DNA of 29,866 nt from Phoronis australis. Taxonomy: Eukaryota; Phoronida; Phoronidae. The position numbers and the translations under genes are program-made. The stretch's first letter is position 1. Every line of letters begins with the position of its first letter. The notes beneath the pieces are model-generated. The model saw only the letters and a list, made by a program, of their open reading frames with translations. It was not told the origin of the DNA and made no database searches. This document shows, piece by piece, positions 25,701 through 29,866 of this stretch. The stretch lies in contig NMRA01000278.1 of NCBI GenBank assembly GCA_002633005.1, positions 536,864 to 566,729 on the forward strand, read 5' to 3'.

Positions 25701-28700
25701 TCGGTTTGCTGGTGTAAAAATACTAAAAACTTGAAACAAAATGAAACAAGCTCCGATAATTTGTTATAACATGTACGCAATCTAGGTACCGTCAGCGACG
25801 AACACATGATAAAAGAATCAGGGGGAAAAGAAACTGGTAAAGGTCAGGTGACGTAATCGCAAAAAGCCGACTCAAGAAAACACATCACAATTTTACTAGC
25901 ACCAGCCGATGAACGATCGCTAACATTTCCAACACCGGTAAATACAGAAGTTAGTTTACTCTAGGAACCTGTTTCCTAGGTTTACTCAAGGATGACTTAG
26001 TTTTAATGACATTTATTTGAGTCAGATTTTATTTGCACATTTTTTACCCATATCGGCTTAAACCTGTAGGCCTATATCTAGTATACACTGAGCTTTGGGC
26101 CAAGGCTTGGGTAACCCGGCGATGGTATGCGATGACCATCCCTTTAGAAGACGCCTTTTTCGAAGAGTTTGAGCAACCAGGTGCCATACAAAAAGGCATA
26201 GCGAACCTTTTACAGCACTGTGGCAAACAATAAAAAAATAAGGACGATTGATACAATGATAAATTACGATGTAAACTCTTCAAATATGACATAAGCAATG
26301 AATGTGCAAAGCAGCCGATACCCCGCCGTTCACGTCACTGACACATCAGCCAATCAGCGATCGCTTTCAGAATTCAGTGTTTTGACCATGAATACGAATT
26401 GGCTTTTGTTTGGCACGCAAGTCAGGCAAATGTGAGTTTTATTTGTATGTTAGAACCGATTAACTGCAACATTATTTTGACTACAGTCCCCTTTTAAATG
26501 CAATTGATGAGTCAACAAAAATGTAACTAGTATATTGTTGGTGTGATAGACAGGATGCTCACAATAACATCGGTTCCTCCTTTATAGCTGCCCACAGCAT
26601 AATGCATTGTCACTTCACTGTTATCATCCTGAGCATCAACAGCCAATTCAAACTGTGTGTCCGTCACATCGAGATCCGTGAGTTGGACAACCTTGTAAAT
26701 ACAATGGAGGCATGAGATACAGGAAACACGTTAACATTAATTTGTACAACGGAATGAGGAATTCAGATCGTATGAAAAATAATGCAAAGCGCCTGTTGTC
26801 AGAAAACAGATGAAATCTTGAGAAAATGTATGGTCTTCGCATGAACTGGAAAATTATTCTAAACTAATTTAAAAAATAAATGCGTTTATTTTGCTTCCTG
26901 CTAGGCATTACCACAGAAAACATCAACTTAGTTCTCAGAACTCTTCAATCTAAAATAATCATGGCAAAAACACCTAAGCTGCACCTCATTCATTGCACAT
27001 CAAGGTATACTATACGATTAACGGACTCATCAACACCGGTCACTGACCCACAAACACAGGAATGGACTCACAAAACACGATCCATTCACCCAAATACAAG
27101 GGACACAGACTCACATTCACGAAGAAACACAGTTAACGGACCGCCACTCAAGATTCACTCCGATAAAGAATGCCATAAACACGGATTATGGACTCCTCAG
27201 CTTCCTGGGTCAGCTGACATCTACATTTTGTCCGTGTTTGGCGGTCCGTTAACCCTGTTTCTTCGTGAATCTGAGTTCGTGCCCGTGTATTTGGGTGAAT
27301 ACATCGTGTTTTGTGAGTCCGTTCCCATGTTTGTGAGTCAGTGAATGGTGCTTGCAGGTACGTGAGTCATGTTCATGCATCCGTGACCGTGTTTACGAAC
27401 TCGTTCACCGTGTAGTTTAGTTACCTTGATATGGCCTTTGTCACACTTCCTATAGGGCACTCTTGTGGTTAAGTTCATTAGATGTTCAATTAAATTTAAC
27501 TGAATTTGAATACCTTTTGCACAATGTGTCTAGGACATGCAATCCAAACCATAATATAGGGAGCTCAACATTCCCCAGATGGTGGTTAATTCCTGTTCCA
27601 TGATCTCCTTCAGCACCACCTGGTGGATATTCACAGTGTAATTGGTAAAACCTGGTGTGATTAATGGTTCAAAGAATGTTACCCTGCATGGCTGGCCAGA
27701 GCGTCTGAATACTTTGGCAGTCGAAGGGCCCTGGAACCTGGGCGGCGATTTGTCATCCTCCCCTTTCGATATAGTGAATATGTTCATCTGGATGGGTTTC
27801 ATGGAGTACTTCCAGATGTAGCCCTCCCACAAGGTTTCTGAGGTGAATAATAGATTCACTTCCACAAAGGCAATAAGCTCAAGCCGCAATGGCGTCAGTA
27901 CTAGATCCATGCCTCCACTGAAATCAACACATAATGATAAACAATTATGAGAGACGATTACACACAGAGATGGGGTTTTACAACTACTTTATATTCACCA
28001 GACATTGATTTCCACAGAGCATTGTGGGTTTACAAGATTTTGCCTTTACAAAAACCTTCCGCTGGGTTTCAACTCCAGACAACAGTGGTTTCTAAATGTC
28101 CTTAATTGTTAAGTGTCAGTTACACTTGTTTGTCTGACATAACAGCTCGCAGGCCAACTATCTACCAAGGTTCAAAGACTAAAACCATTCATCAGTGAAT
28201 ACCACTGGCTGGTTTCATGGAACGGTCCCAAATAGGTACTCGACTTAGTCACACATTAATTAATTTACCTTTTGTGCAATTGTTTCGTTCTTTACTCAGA
28301 GATGTAATAATATTTCTATCATAATTTATCTTCCTTATTTTTTAAAATCTTTAACTCGTACCACAGCATCTGAGGACCAAAACGATTGCAGAATATGAAT
28401 CACATGTACATCAATAAATGTGTGCAAGACTCTGATCTCAAGAGGCTTGTCAATCAGGAAACTTGATAGCAGATCATAAGACTGAACCACAGACTATAGA
28501 CTACATATAGCCTCTGTTTGGCAGGGCCTGCCTTGCTCACCTGTCAGGGCCTGCCTTGATCACCTGAGGAGAAGGTGCCTGTGACATGCTCACCTGAATC
28601 ACTGCACTTTTGGGTATTGTCAAGTGACCATATTGCATTGCTTAGTCAAGTTACAGCATGTAGGTGAGAAGGTACTAACAAAGGAACAGCAGTTGCAGTG

Positions 28701-29538
28701 CGCGCTAATTCTCTTTTCTCCTGTATTTAACCCATTTTGCCATAAAAATAAGGAAAAATTCAATTTCCAATCATTATGGTGCATTAGGTTTTTATAGTCC
28801 ACAGTATCTAAAATGTTATGTAAGACTGTTACCACGAACAAGCCGGTAGCTGCTAGCTATCGCCGAAAGCCATCTCTGTTCACTAAACATCCAAAGAAGA
28901 GCATCAAGTTATAGAAGTCCTGGTGATGTCATGGTAAGTAGGTATTGTAATGGTAAGTGGGTGTTGTAGTGGGTGTTGTAGCGGTAAGAGGGTGTCGTAG
29001 TGGTACGAGGGTGTTGTAGTGGTAAGAGGGTGCTGTAGTGGTAAGTGGGTGTTGTAGTGGTAAGAGGGTGTTGTAGTGGTAAGTGGGTGCTGTAGTGGNT
29101 AGTGGTAAGTGGGTGTTGCAGTGGTAAGTGAGTGTTGTAGTGGTAAGTGGGTGTTGCAGTGGTAAGTAGGTGTTACAGTCACGAAGTTTGGTCCAATGTA
29201 CCTTTCCTTATAAATTAGTTAGAACCAAGTCGGCCGAATCTCCTAGACTACATCCATGTACAGCAATGTCCAACTTTCCGAAACTATTAATAACCCAACT
29301 GTAACTCACCTGAGATCAAGAGGAAACTGTTGGAAGCCGACGTTGGCAATAGTGGGGAACTGCGTCTCAATGAGGTATCCAATCAGTTTGGCACCTGCCT
29401 CGATGATTCCCAATGAGATGGCGATGGAGCCCCAGACTTTGGCCCCAGCCCACGGGATGGCCGTGACCTCTGCGCGCATACTCATGATACAAAGCTTAAT
29501 GCCCATGAAGGCTCCCAAAGAACCACCGGCTCCAAATT
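1547..29538 (-). CDS. Large multi-exon gene: PAN/apple plus FN3-like repeat protein (17 internal exons)
   Basis: Seen: 17 open segments on the minus strand, each bounded by AG and GT, join in frame at every junction (exons listed separately), giving about 1,072 codons. Neither start nor stop is present, so both ends lie outside the window. Domain order in the protein: Gly/Ala-rich hydrophobic segment (exons 1-2), beta-sandwich-like unit (3-4), linker (5), PAN/apple-like cysteine module (6), then repeated units with D-x-(T/S)-P-P (exons 8, 10, 12, 14, 15, 17), W-x-x-(F/Y)-x-D-x-x-SG (9, 12, 14/15, 16) and YF-x-V-x-A-x-N (4, 13, 15, 17). Family knowledge: such motifs mark fibronectin-III-like repeats of extracellular proteins, and PAN/apple modules bind proteins or sugars. 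Several N-glycosylation sequons (NDT, NAS, NNT, NGT, NLS) fit a secreted or surface location. No catalytic motif is visible. The exact function and name are unknown. Introns are mostly 0.5-2.9 kb and rich in mobile DNA. Confidence 0.88.
1739..2408. other. Intron 16, unique part
   Basis: AT-rich intron between exons 16 and 17. The open frame at 2018-2272 has no domain-like features or splice context. I see nothing else in it. Confidence 0.5.
2409..2594. repeat. 31-bp minisatellite, six copies
   Basis: Six tandem copies of a 31-base unit beginning TATGTACTCTCAAC and ending TCTGTCATTGAAC, with one-base variants. One copy carries an extra A. It lies inside intron 16 and away from both splice sites, unlike the arrays at exons 4, 7, 8 and 13. 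Confidence 0.93.
2595..3519. repeat. Duplicated block bridged by a single N
   Basis: 2595-3006 (412 bp) and 3111-3519 (409 bp) are the same sequence with a few substitutions and a 3-base indel. Between them lie one N (3007) and three to four copies of the 31-bp unit (3008-3110). The first copy stops exactly at the N inside exon 16, and the second runs on through the whole exon. This is the pattern of two overlapping contigs or haplotypes joined without merging. Confidence 0.85.
3492..3606 (-). CDS. Exon 16: FN3-like repeat, first half
   Basis: The acceptor is TTTGATGTAG and the donor CAG|GTATGT (phase 0). It encodes YQKYNDRLVLSWEYSDAESG and IAEYRLTVYQFHSGITIQ. A partial copy of its last 28 bases with the donor lies at 2979-3006 next to a single N, and is probably an assembly duplicate rather than a second exon. 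Confidence 0.87.
3607..4237. other. Intron 15, unique part
   Basis: AT-rich intron sequence upstream of exon 16. I see no exon or recognisable repeat. The open frame at 3945-4199 on the plus strand is not protein-like. Confidence 0.5.
4238..5727. mobile_element. Composite DNA element with inverted ends, copy 2
   Basis: The left end (4238-4620) is the inverse of 1-383. The right end (about 5671-5727) repeats the same terminal motifs in the opposite direction: aaggtggataaat, then tttagtggatgtgttc, then acatg. So 4238-5727 looks like one ~1.49-kb element with inverted termini. Its interior (4969-5481) is shared in direct orientation with 13758-14285, and 4853-4930 is shared with about 25510-25577. 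No intact gene is inside. The superfamily is not determined and no clean target duplication is visible. Confidence 0.65.
5839..6109 (-). CDS. Exon 15: full FN3-like repeat core
   Basis: The acceptor is TTCATATTGCAG and the donor CAG|GTAAGA (phase 2). It has about 90 codons, encoding FSDPESNITKYDVDV, RVAIKVTAENGATATTSAVS (V-x-A-x-N strand) and GYIIDLTPPTLV. It ends NPGA-R and joins exon 16 as GARYQKYNDR. Confidence 0.88.
6230..6340 (-). CDS. Exon 14: FN3-like repeat boundary
   Basis: The acceptor is TACCATTTCAG and the donor GAGG|GTAATG (phase 1). It encodes RVDLTPPVQGRVTDGRGG and TTIKAQWEG. The split Gly codon joins exon 15 to complete QWEGFSDPES, the W-x-x-F-x-D-x-x-S signature. Confidence 0.87.
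6607..6800 (-). CDS. Exon 13: FN3-like repeat, second half, acceptor copied in tandem
   Basis: The acceptor is CACTATTTCAG and the donor G|GTAAGT (phase 1). It encodes YFVRMGSTAGGYDLTNNTD, then HNAVYYTMVTASNRGLVP. NNT and NGS sequons are present. The acceptor and the first ~11 exon bases are the core of the 61-bp array lying immediately upstream, so several nearly identical 3' splice sites precede this exon. Confidence 0.87.
6799..7315. repeat. 61-bp array anchored on the exon 13 acceptor
   Basis: Units of 61 bases recur with the motif acctgaaatagtga at 6799, 6860, 6921 and 6982, and twice more after the N at 7179. On the gene strand each unit holds a polypyrimidine-poor but intact acceptor, CACTATTTCAG|GTATTTTGT, identical to that of exon 13. 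The gene-strand frames across the array are largely free of stops. Confidence 0.92.
7018..7476. repeat. 161-bp duplicated block bridged by a single N
   Basis: 7018-7178 and 7316-7476 are the same 161 bases with about one mismatch. The first copy ends directly at the N (7179), after which part of the 61-bp array starts again. This is probably an unmerged contig overlap, as at 2595-3519. The rest of intron 12, up to 7762, shows nothing. Confidence 0.85.
7763..7940 (-). CDS. Exon 12: FN3-like repeat with D-x-S-P-P and W-x-x-F motifs
   Basis: The acceptor is TTTACATTGTAG and the donor AA|GTGAGT (phase 2). It encodes ELFVAGHGESPLLVDKSPP, then IAGIVYDG, then CAHWQYFFDPHSGIMK. These are the canonical repeat landmarks in order. 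It joins exon 13 as GIMKYFVRMGS. Confidence 0.88.
8081..9545. repeat. Tandem block of diverged 'cactaggtggc' modules in intron 11
   Basis: A loosely periodic block (about 310-450 bases). Two alternating signatures recur: '(g)gccactaggtggtgcaaaat' with 'gaatccatccgaaa' (about 8127, 8440, 8780, 9235), and 'gccactaggaggcgccacag' with 'tcatcagaaaatcatcgtca' (about 8284, 8645, 9075). 'caaatttcatgaaaatctg' follows. It ends in atgtgggcgcgtt followed by an A run. Related modules lie at 14985-15470 and 20030-21950, so this is an interspersed family. Open frames inside are chance. Confidence 0.75.
9623..9776. repeat. 77-bp tandem duplication
   Basis: Two adjacent copies of a 77-base unit starting attttcaacatgaaaaagaa, differing at a few sites. 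It lies in intron 11, about 130 bases past the exon 11 donor. Confidence 0.9.
9909..10085 (-). CDS. Exon 11: FN3-like repeat, second half
   Basis: The acceptor is GTCTTTAACAG and the donor AATG|GTATTG (phase 1). It encodes SLVEFGLGRSKYDVKLRPY, an acidic stretch EDVSTDNPDV, and EPAWIRLQILNN. The start phase (GT after a single G) matches exon 10 exactly. The sequence lacks the YF-x-V-x-A-x-N strand, having WIRLQILNN in its place. Confidence 0.84.
10330..10488. repeat. 53-bp minisatellite, three copies
   Basis: Three almost identical 53-base units begin cactcaatagagaagttctc at 10330, 10383 and 10436. The array lies in intron 10, about 245 bases upstream of the exon 11 acceptor, and does not include a splice site. 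Confidence 0.93.
11038..11217 (+). pseudogene. THAP N-terminus in the left arm
   Basis: A 59-codon frame starting MPRCCCVLGCTHYRLT. It exists because the left inverted arm copies the first coding bases of the right-arm THAP gene. After the arm ends it runs into unrelated sequence and stops at TAG 11215. It is a by-product of the foldback structure and not a functional gene. Confidence 0.7.
11166..11844 (-). pseudogene. THAP-domain transposase fragment (stop plus frameshift)
   Basis: From the ATG at 11844 the frame reads MPRFCCVLGCTHYR, then LCRFPKDDALCRTW, with an in-frame TAG at 11734-11736. It continues as GYRVCGKHFLPSDYD and LKKGNIPSLLIPG. These are the landmarks of a THAP zinc finger: C-x4-C, a conserved Trp, C-x2-H and a Pro-containing C-terminal motif. 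The frame then shifts near 11475-11510. The other frame continues through a Ser/Glu-rich linker (SSTSSEEDSSSSANEQ) and SEPKFDKFIV, and stops at 11166. Role when intact: DNA binding by a transposase. The nuclease part is absent. Confidence 0.82.
12203..12371 (-). CDS. Exon 10: FN3-like repeat boundary
   Basis: The acceptor is TGTCCCTTATAG and the donor CTG|GTGAGT (phase 1). It encodes GLNNVIFGGS, then RPLIIDITPPIFHAVEG (D-x-T-P-P), then LIVDFNASDSLSG, where the usual Trp position is Val-Asp-Phe. An NAS sequon is present. It joins exon 11 as LSGLSLVEFGLG. Confidence 0.86.
12478..12527. repeat. 10-bp microsatellite-like array
   Basis: Five perfect copies of cagtcattac, followed by an inverted piece, aggtaatgac. 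It sits about 107 bases upstream of the exon 10 acceptor, in intron 9. Confidence 0.95.
12800..14279. mobile_element. TA-flanked non-autonomous DNA transposon (about 1.48 kb)
   Basis: The left end TTCGCCGTAATAACCGCCCA and the right end in inverse, TTCGCCGTAATAAATGCCCA, form terminal inverted repeats. TA is present at both borders (12798-12799 and 14280-14281). G-rich subterminal tracts follow in both arms. The right third (13758-14285) is shared with 4969-5481. The open frames inside (12974-13246, 13143-13376) have no recognisable domain. A TA duplication suggests Tc1/mariner-type insertion, but no transposase is present to confirm it. Confidence 0.75.
14543..14745 (-). CDS. Exon 9: FN3-like repeat core
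   Basis: The acceptor is GATTCATTTCAG and the donor CAA|GTGAGA (phase 0). It encodes NWDEFEDKDSGMFGYTWKAG (W-x-x-F-x-D-x-x-SG signature), an NDT sequon and GHYYFTVQ. It joins exon 10 as YYFTVQGLNN. Confidence 0.87.
14985..15470. repeat. Diverged 'ccactagagggcg' modules in intron 8
   Basis: The signatures gccactagaggactc (about 15128), gccactagagggcgctacag (15242), ccactagagggtgttcc (15293) and cactaggtagcgcagaatac (15440), with atttcatcgag tracts, tie this block to 8081-9545. The remainder of the intron up to 16130 has no feature I can name. Confidence 0.68.
16131..16413. repeat. 40-bp array copying the exon 8 donor
   Basis: The motif taccattgagataacttgta recurs at exactly 40-base intervals (16131, 16171, 16211, 16251, 16291, 16331, 16371), and an eighth copy at 16411 is the real exon 8 end. 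On the gene strand every unit reads ACAAGTTATCTCAATG|GTAAT, so the donor is present eight times. Reading into the intron meets a stop within the second unit. Confidence 0.95.
16414..16669 (-). CDS. Exon 8: FN3-like repeat with a Cys-rich insert
   Basis: The acceptor is TGCATTTCAG and the donor AATG|GTAATC (phase 1). It encodes 85 codons: GPGLCTMIDFTPPDPANI (the D-x-T-P-P repeat signature), HFCEAAITQRCHEVTDKPNH, and YQLATSYLN at the end. Joining gives SYLNANWDEF. The final 17 bases of this exon and its donor are the template of the 40-bp intronic array. Confidence 0.87.
16670..18221. other. Intron 7, mostly featureless
   Basis: AT-rich sequence with a nine-base C run at 17249-17257 and a few scattered copies of a loosely palindromic 'accaaa..ttcggt' motif (about 17460, 17808, 17900). 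I see no exon, RNA gene or defined repeat. Confidence 0.45.
18222..18386. mobile_element. MITE-like element truncated by the gap
   Basis: The left end cagtggcggatttaaagggg is mirrored at the right by a C-rich tract and caaaatcctggatccg, then accctgg. Inverted, this gives ccagggtcggatccaggatt, the same terminal theme. 'CAGTGGCGGAT' ends are common in short hAT-type elements of invertebrates (from memory). The right border is lost in the N gap. Confidence 0.55.
18387..19094. other. Assembly gap (708 N)
   Basis: A run of 708 N between a C-rich MITE end and the start of the 32-bp array. The array probably extends into the gap, and repeat structure may be why the assembly failed here. It sits within intron 7, so no known exon is lost. 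Confidence 0.99.
19095..19182. repeat. 32-bp array copying the exon 7 donor
   Basis: The motif ccagagtttgttatatcaac recurs at 19095, 19127 and 19159, followed by the exon end at 19191. On the gene strand each unit carries TACAGG|GTGAGT with about 18 exon-like bases. Three donors are therefore present. The left side of the array is cut by the N gap. Confidence 0.93.
19183..19326 (-). CDS. Exon 7: start of the FN3-like repeat region
   Basis: The acceptor is GTCTTTTACAG and the donor AGG|GTGAGT. It has 48 codons, phase 0-0. It encodes SAGWSYYERLNLGYA and SSQYCINVDITNSLGYR. It continues the PAN exon (PSND joined to VLLKAS) and leads into exon 8. The donor and the last ~18 exonic bases are copied in the 32-bp array directly downstream. 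Confidence 0.85.
19505..19965. repeat. 22-bp minisatellite (about 20 copies) in intron 6
   Basis: Imperfect copies of a ~22-base unit, catagcctgcagggtactgc followed by cc, in long and short (cctaaggg) versions. It lies about 180 bases upstream of the exon 7 acceptor. It produces spurious open frames on both strands. Confidence 0.93.
20030..21950. repeat. Diverged 'gccacta' modules in intron 6
   Basis: Repeated landmarks: atggccactttaagaggcgc (20035), agccactaagggatttaac (21430), gccatcaagtgaatcag (21866), several 'caagtttcattaatatc'-type tracts, and ends such as gcgaccacacaca and atgtgggcgcataaaa. This is the same family as 8081-9545, more degraded. No protein-coding remnant is recognised. 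Confidence 0.62.
21976..22176 (-). CDS. Exon 6: PAN/apple-like module in a single symmetric exon
   Basis: The acceptor is CACTGTTTCAG and the donor GAT|GTAAGT. It has exactly 67 codons and is phase 0-0. The core reads SACARRCLNFGRKCISFMYD followed by KACLLLS. The spacing C-x3-C-x7-C-x-SF-x(Y)-D-x5-C-x-L matches the conserved half of PAN/apple domains (helix-strand pairs held by disulfides). Family knowledge: these modules mediate protein or carbohydrate binding. Because the exon is phase-symmetric it could have been gained or skipped without breaking frame. A divergent, shortened apple fold is the best reading. Confidence 0.84.
22177..22589. other. Intron 5
   Basis: AT-rich intron of 413 bases between exons 5 and 6. 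I see nothing in it beyond the splice signals. Confidence 0.6.
22590..22737 (-). CDS. Exon 5: linker segment
   Basis: The acceptor is TTCATTTTCAG and the donor GAG|GTATGG. It starts after two bases of a codon and ends in phase 0. It encodes about 49 residues, GSVTAFEDSPIKIES followed by GEQNGDTYFKWEAFSF. No domain is recognised. It links the first unit to the PAN-like module (LNTLE joined to TGDLQ). Confidence 0.83.
22738..23198. other. Intron 4, unique part
   Basis: Unique AT-rich sequence between the exon 5 acceptor and the donor-copy array. The plus-strand open frame at 22923-23174 has no domain-like pattern. Confidence 0.5.
23199..23434. repeat. ~41-bp array copying the exon 4 donor
   Basis: The unit includes ctggatgaccctagggttag and cgagtacagatacatcactta. 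On the gene strand it reads GGGTCATCCA|GTAAGT with about 25 exon-like bases. GTAAGT donors lie at 23434 (used in the model), 23377, 23336, 23252 and 23205. One copy near 23295 has mutated to GAAAGT. The used exon end carries its own variants (GGGGTCATTCA), so the copies have drifted. Confidence 0.92.
23435..23637 (-). CDS. Exon 4: second half of the unit, ending at a minisatellite-copied donor
   Basis: The acceptor is CGTTTTAG and the donor CA|GTAAGT (phase 2). The exon encodes DWTQISATNAVV, PLYFTVRAKNEQGMEAL (the Y-F-T-V-R-A-K-N strand typical of FN3-like folds) and RVNMLYLYS. Its last ~25 bases are part of the ~41-bp repeat unit that continues into the intron, so this exon end is itself repeat-derived or has seeded the array. 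It joins exon 5 as VIQGSVTAF. Confidence 0.86.
23638..24295. other. Intron 3, left part
   Basis: AT-rich unique sequence upstream of exon 4. I see no exon or repeat. Confidence 0.5.
24296..24520 (+). mobile_element. tRNA-derived SINE-like element
   Basis: An A-box-like atgactcagtggtctactg (about 24311-24329) and a B-box-like tcggattcaaacgcc (24361-24375) have the spacing of a tRNA promoter but sit in a poorly folding tRNA-like head. An A-rich tract (24385-24392) and a body with 'accagatacctgatacctg' follow. The structure matches tRNA-headed SINEs. Borders are approximate and no target duplication was found. Confidence 0.6.
24853..26493. mobile_element. Second Kolobok-like transposon (about 1.64 kb)
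   Basis: The ends are AAGGGAACTGTA (left) and, inverted, AAGGGGACTGTA (right). Both are flanked by TTAA (24849-24852 and 26494-26497). The inside holds a THAP-like N-terminus on the minus strand (about 26110-26199). TTAA duplication plus THAP again points to Kolobok. A stretch near 25510-25577 is shared with 4853-4930. No intact transposase is present. Confidence 0.72.
26110..26199 (-). pseudogene. THAP zinc-finger N-terminal fragment
   Basis: From the ATG at 26199 the frame reads MPFCMAPGCSNSSKKAS, then KGMVIAYHRR. The opening C-x4-C within 'xxCxAxGCxNS' is the hallmark of THAP domains. The expected conserved Trp and the C-x2-H pair do not follow in this frame, so only the start of the domain survives or an intron/decay interrupts it. 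Confidence 0.6.
26563..26691 (-). CDS. Exon 3: first half of a beta-sandwich-like unit
   Basis: A phase 0-0 exon of 43 codons. The acceptor is TATTTACAAG (AAG rather than CAG) and the donor ATT|GTGAGC. It encodes VVQLTDLDVTDTQF and then HYAVGSYKGGTDV. The (YA)xGSxxGGTD signature is repeated in exon 13 (MGSTAGGYD), which supports a shared repeat fold. It joins exon 4 as GGTDVIDWTQ. Confidence 0.82.
26692..27040. other. Intron 2, unique part
   Basis: AT-rich unique sequence upstream of exon 3. I see nothing beyond the splice site. Confidence 0.5.
27041..27343. repeat. Foldback: 105/104-bp inverted arms around a 94-bp loop
   Basis: 27041-27145 is the inverse of 27240-27343 with about a dozen differences. 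The cores are tcacgaagaaaca and gttaacggaccgcc. It would form a long hairpin in single-stranded DNA or intronic RNA. The open frame at 26880-27344 arises from this structure and is not protein-like. Further degenerate 'gtgagtccgtg' motifs continue to about 27410. Confidence 0.88.
27620..27917 (-). CDS. Exon 2: unrecognised extracellular domain, continued
   Basis: The acceptor is GTTGATTTCAG. The exon encodes about 99 residues, beginning GGMDLVLTPLRLELIAF and containing LWEGYIWKYS and a SPPRFQG turn. It closes with NYTVNIHQ, which carries an N-glycosylation sequon. The donor is the least certain in the gene. CAG|GTGGTG keeps phase 0 into exon 3, but a second GT three bases further on (GTGCTG) would also keep frame and add one Val. 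Reading on without splicing meets a TAG at 27530. Function unknown. Confidence 0.72.
27918..28924. other. Intron 1, unique part
   Basis: AT-rich intron. The only structure is a short duplication of cagggcctgccttg (about 28522 and 28546). No exon or mobile element was recognised. Confidence 0.5.
28925..29175. repeat. ~18-bp minisatellite in intron 1
   Basis: About 14 imperfect copies of gtggtaagtgggtgttgta with agggtg/tgggtg variants. A single N at 29099 lies inside the array. It is about 130 bases past the exon 1 donor and does not contain exon 1 sequence. Confidence 0.93.
29310..29538 (-). CDS. Exon 1 of the window: Gly/Ala-rich hydrophobic segment
   Basis: The acceptor reads TTCTTGTTCCAG and the donor CAG|GTGAGT. 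The exon starts with the last two bases of a codon and ends in phase 2. It encodes about 75 residues beginning FGAGGSLGAF, with AEVTAIPWAGAKVWGS in the middle and ending in FPLDL. It is moderately hydrophobic with many Gly and Ala, but no stretch is clean enough to call a transmembrane helix. It joins exon 2 as PLDLSGGMDLVL. I do not recognise the domain. Further exons must exist upstream, beyond the right edge of the window. Confidence 0.8.
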
Positions 29539-29866
29539 CTGGAACAAGAAGTAGGTCATTTCATAGGCAGCTAAACTCATTCCATATCAAGTGCATCTGT
29601 TTAAGCCATCATGAACCACTCTATCTGTCAAAAAATAACCTTACATTTAGCCACTGACTTACAATTGTCCTTTACAGAAATAATGGTTTTTCTGGCCCAA
29701 GGAAGAATGGAGTGTTTGTAACAGGGACATGTTCAGTGCATAGAACCATTAACTAACCAAATCACCAAATTAAACAAGATTAAGGATGGGAGGTTTACGA
29801 AATTTTCAAAAACGTAAGGATGTTTTTAATTACCTAAAAGGGAAAAAATATAATATTTATTGTCTG
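29539..29866. other. Intron upstream of exon 1
   Basis: The polypyrimidine tract and acceptor of exon 1 lie at its left end. The rest, to the window edge, is AT-rich with nothing recognisable. Confidence 0.6.

Noticed and set aside
25431-25739. A 102-residue minus-strand frame inside the second Kolobok-like element
   Set aside because: Basic composition but no alignment to THAP or transposase landmarks that I can see. Probably chance.
26880-27344. A 154-residue open frame on the plus strand
   Set aside because: It is created by the 27041-27343 foldback. Composition is repetitive, with no domain or splice context.
28904-29182. A Thr/His/Leu-rich open frame on the minus strand
   Set aside because: It is a translation of the ~18-bp minisatellite.

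Overview
This is a eukaryotic genomic window. It has no prokaryotic-style gene packing, coding sequence makes up only about 11% of it, and the protein-like segments are bounded by GT/AG splice sites. It most likely comes from an invertebrate deuterostome, and I favour a lancelet (Branchiostoma). Three things point there. (1) Several introns carry minisatellites whose repeat unit straddles a splice junction, a peculiarity I recall being described for amphioxus genes (the 'mirage' minisatellites of the Adh locus). (2) Single-N contig joins are flanked by slightly diverged duplicated sequence, as expected from a very heterozygous genome. (3) There are remnants of TTAA-flanked DNA transposons with THAP domains (Kolobok-like). 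The species call is inference.

One gene dominates the window. On the minus strand I can read 17 consecutive internal exons, from 29538 down to 1547. All 16 junctions keep the reading frame. Spliced, they give about 3,218 nt (about 1,072 codons). Neither the start nor the stop codon is in the window. The product looks like a large secreted or cell-surface multidomain protein. In protein order it has a hydrophobic Gly/Ala-rich segment (exons 1-2), a first beta-sandwich-like unit (exons 3-4), a linker (exon 5), a PAN/apple-like cysteine module in one symmetric phase 0-0 exon (exon 6), and then at least five fibronectin-III-like repeats. Those repeats are recognised by recurring D-x-(T/S)-P-P, W-x-x-F/Y-x-D-x-x-SG and Y-Y/F-x-x-V-x-A-x-N motifs (exons 7-17). 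I cannot give it a gene symbol.

The remaining ~89% is intron filled with repeats. From left to right: a 383-bp arm of an inverted repeat pair (1-383 and 4238-4620); a 31-bp minisatellite interrupted by an N-bridged duplication (2409-3519); a composite mobile element (4238-5727); a 61-bp array anchored on a 3' splice site (6799-7315) with another N-bridged duplication; a block of diverged '(gcc)actaggtggc' modules (8081-9545); a foldback Kolobok-like element with a broken THAP gene (10775-12105); a TA-flanked transposon (12800-14279); more modules (14985-15470); a 40-bp array anchored on a 5' splice site (16131-16413); a truncated MITE running into a 708-N gap (18222-19094); a 32-bp donor-anchored array (19095-19182); a ~22-bp array (19505-19965); more modules (20030-21950); a ~41-bp donor-anchored array (23199-23434); a tRNA-type SINE (24296-24520); a second Kolobok-like element (24853-26493); a perfectly placed foldback (27041-27343); and an ~18-bp minisatellite (28925-29175).

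The most interesting signal is that four separate minisatellites in one gene copy functional splice sites (three 5' and one 3'). Each array therefore presents the spliceosome with a row of near-identical candidate sites.
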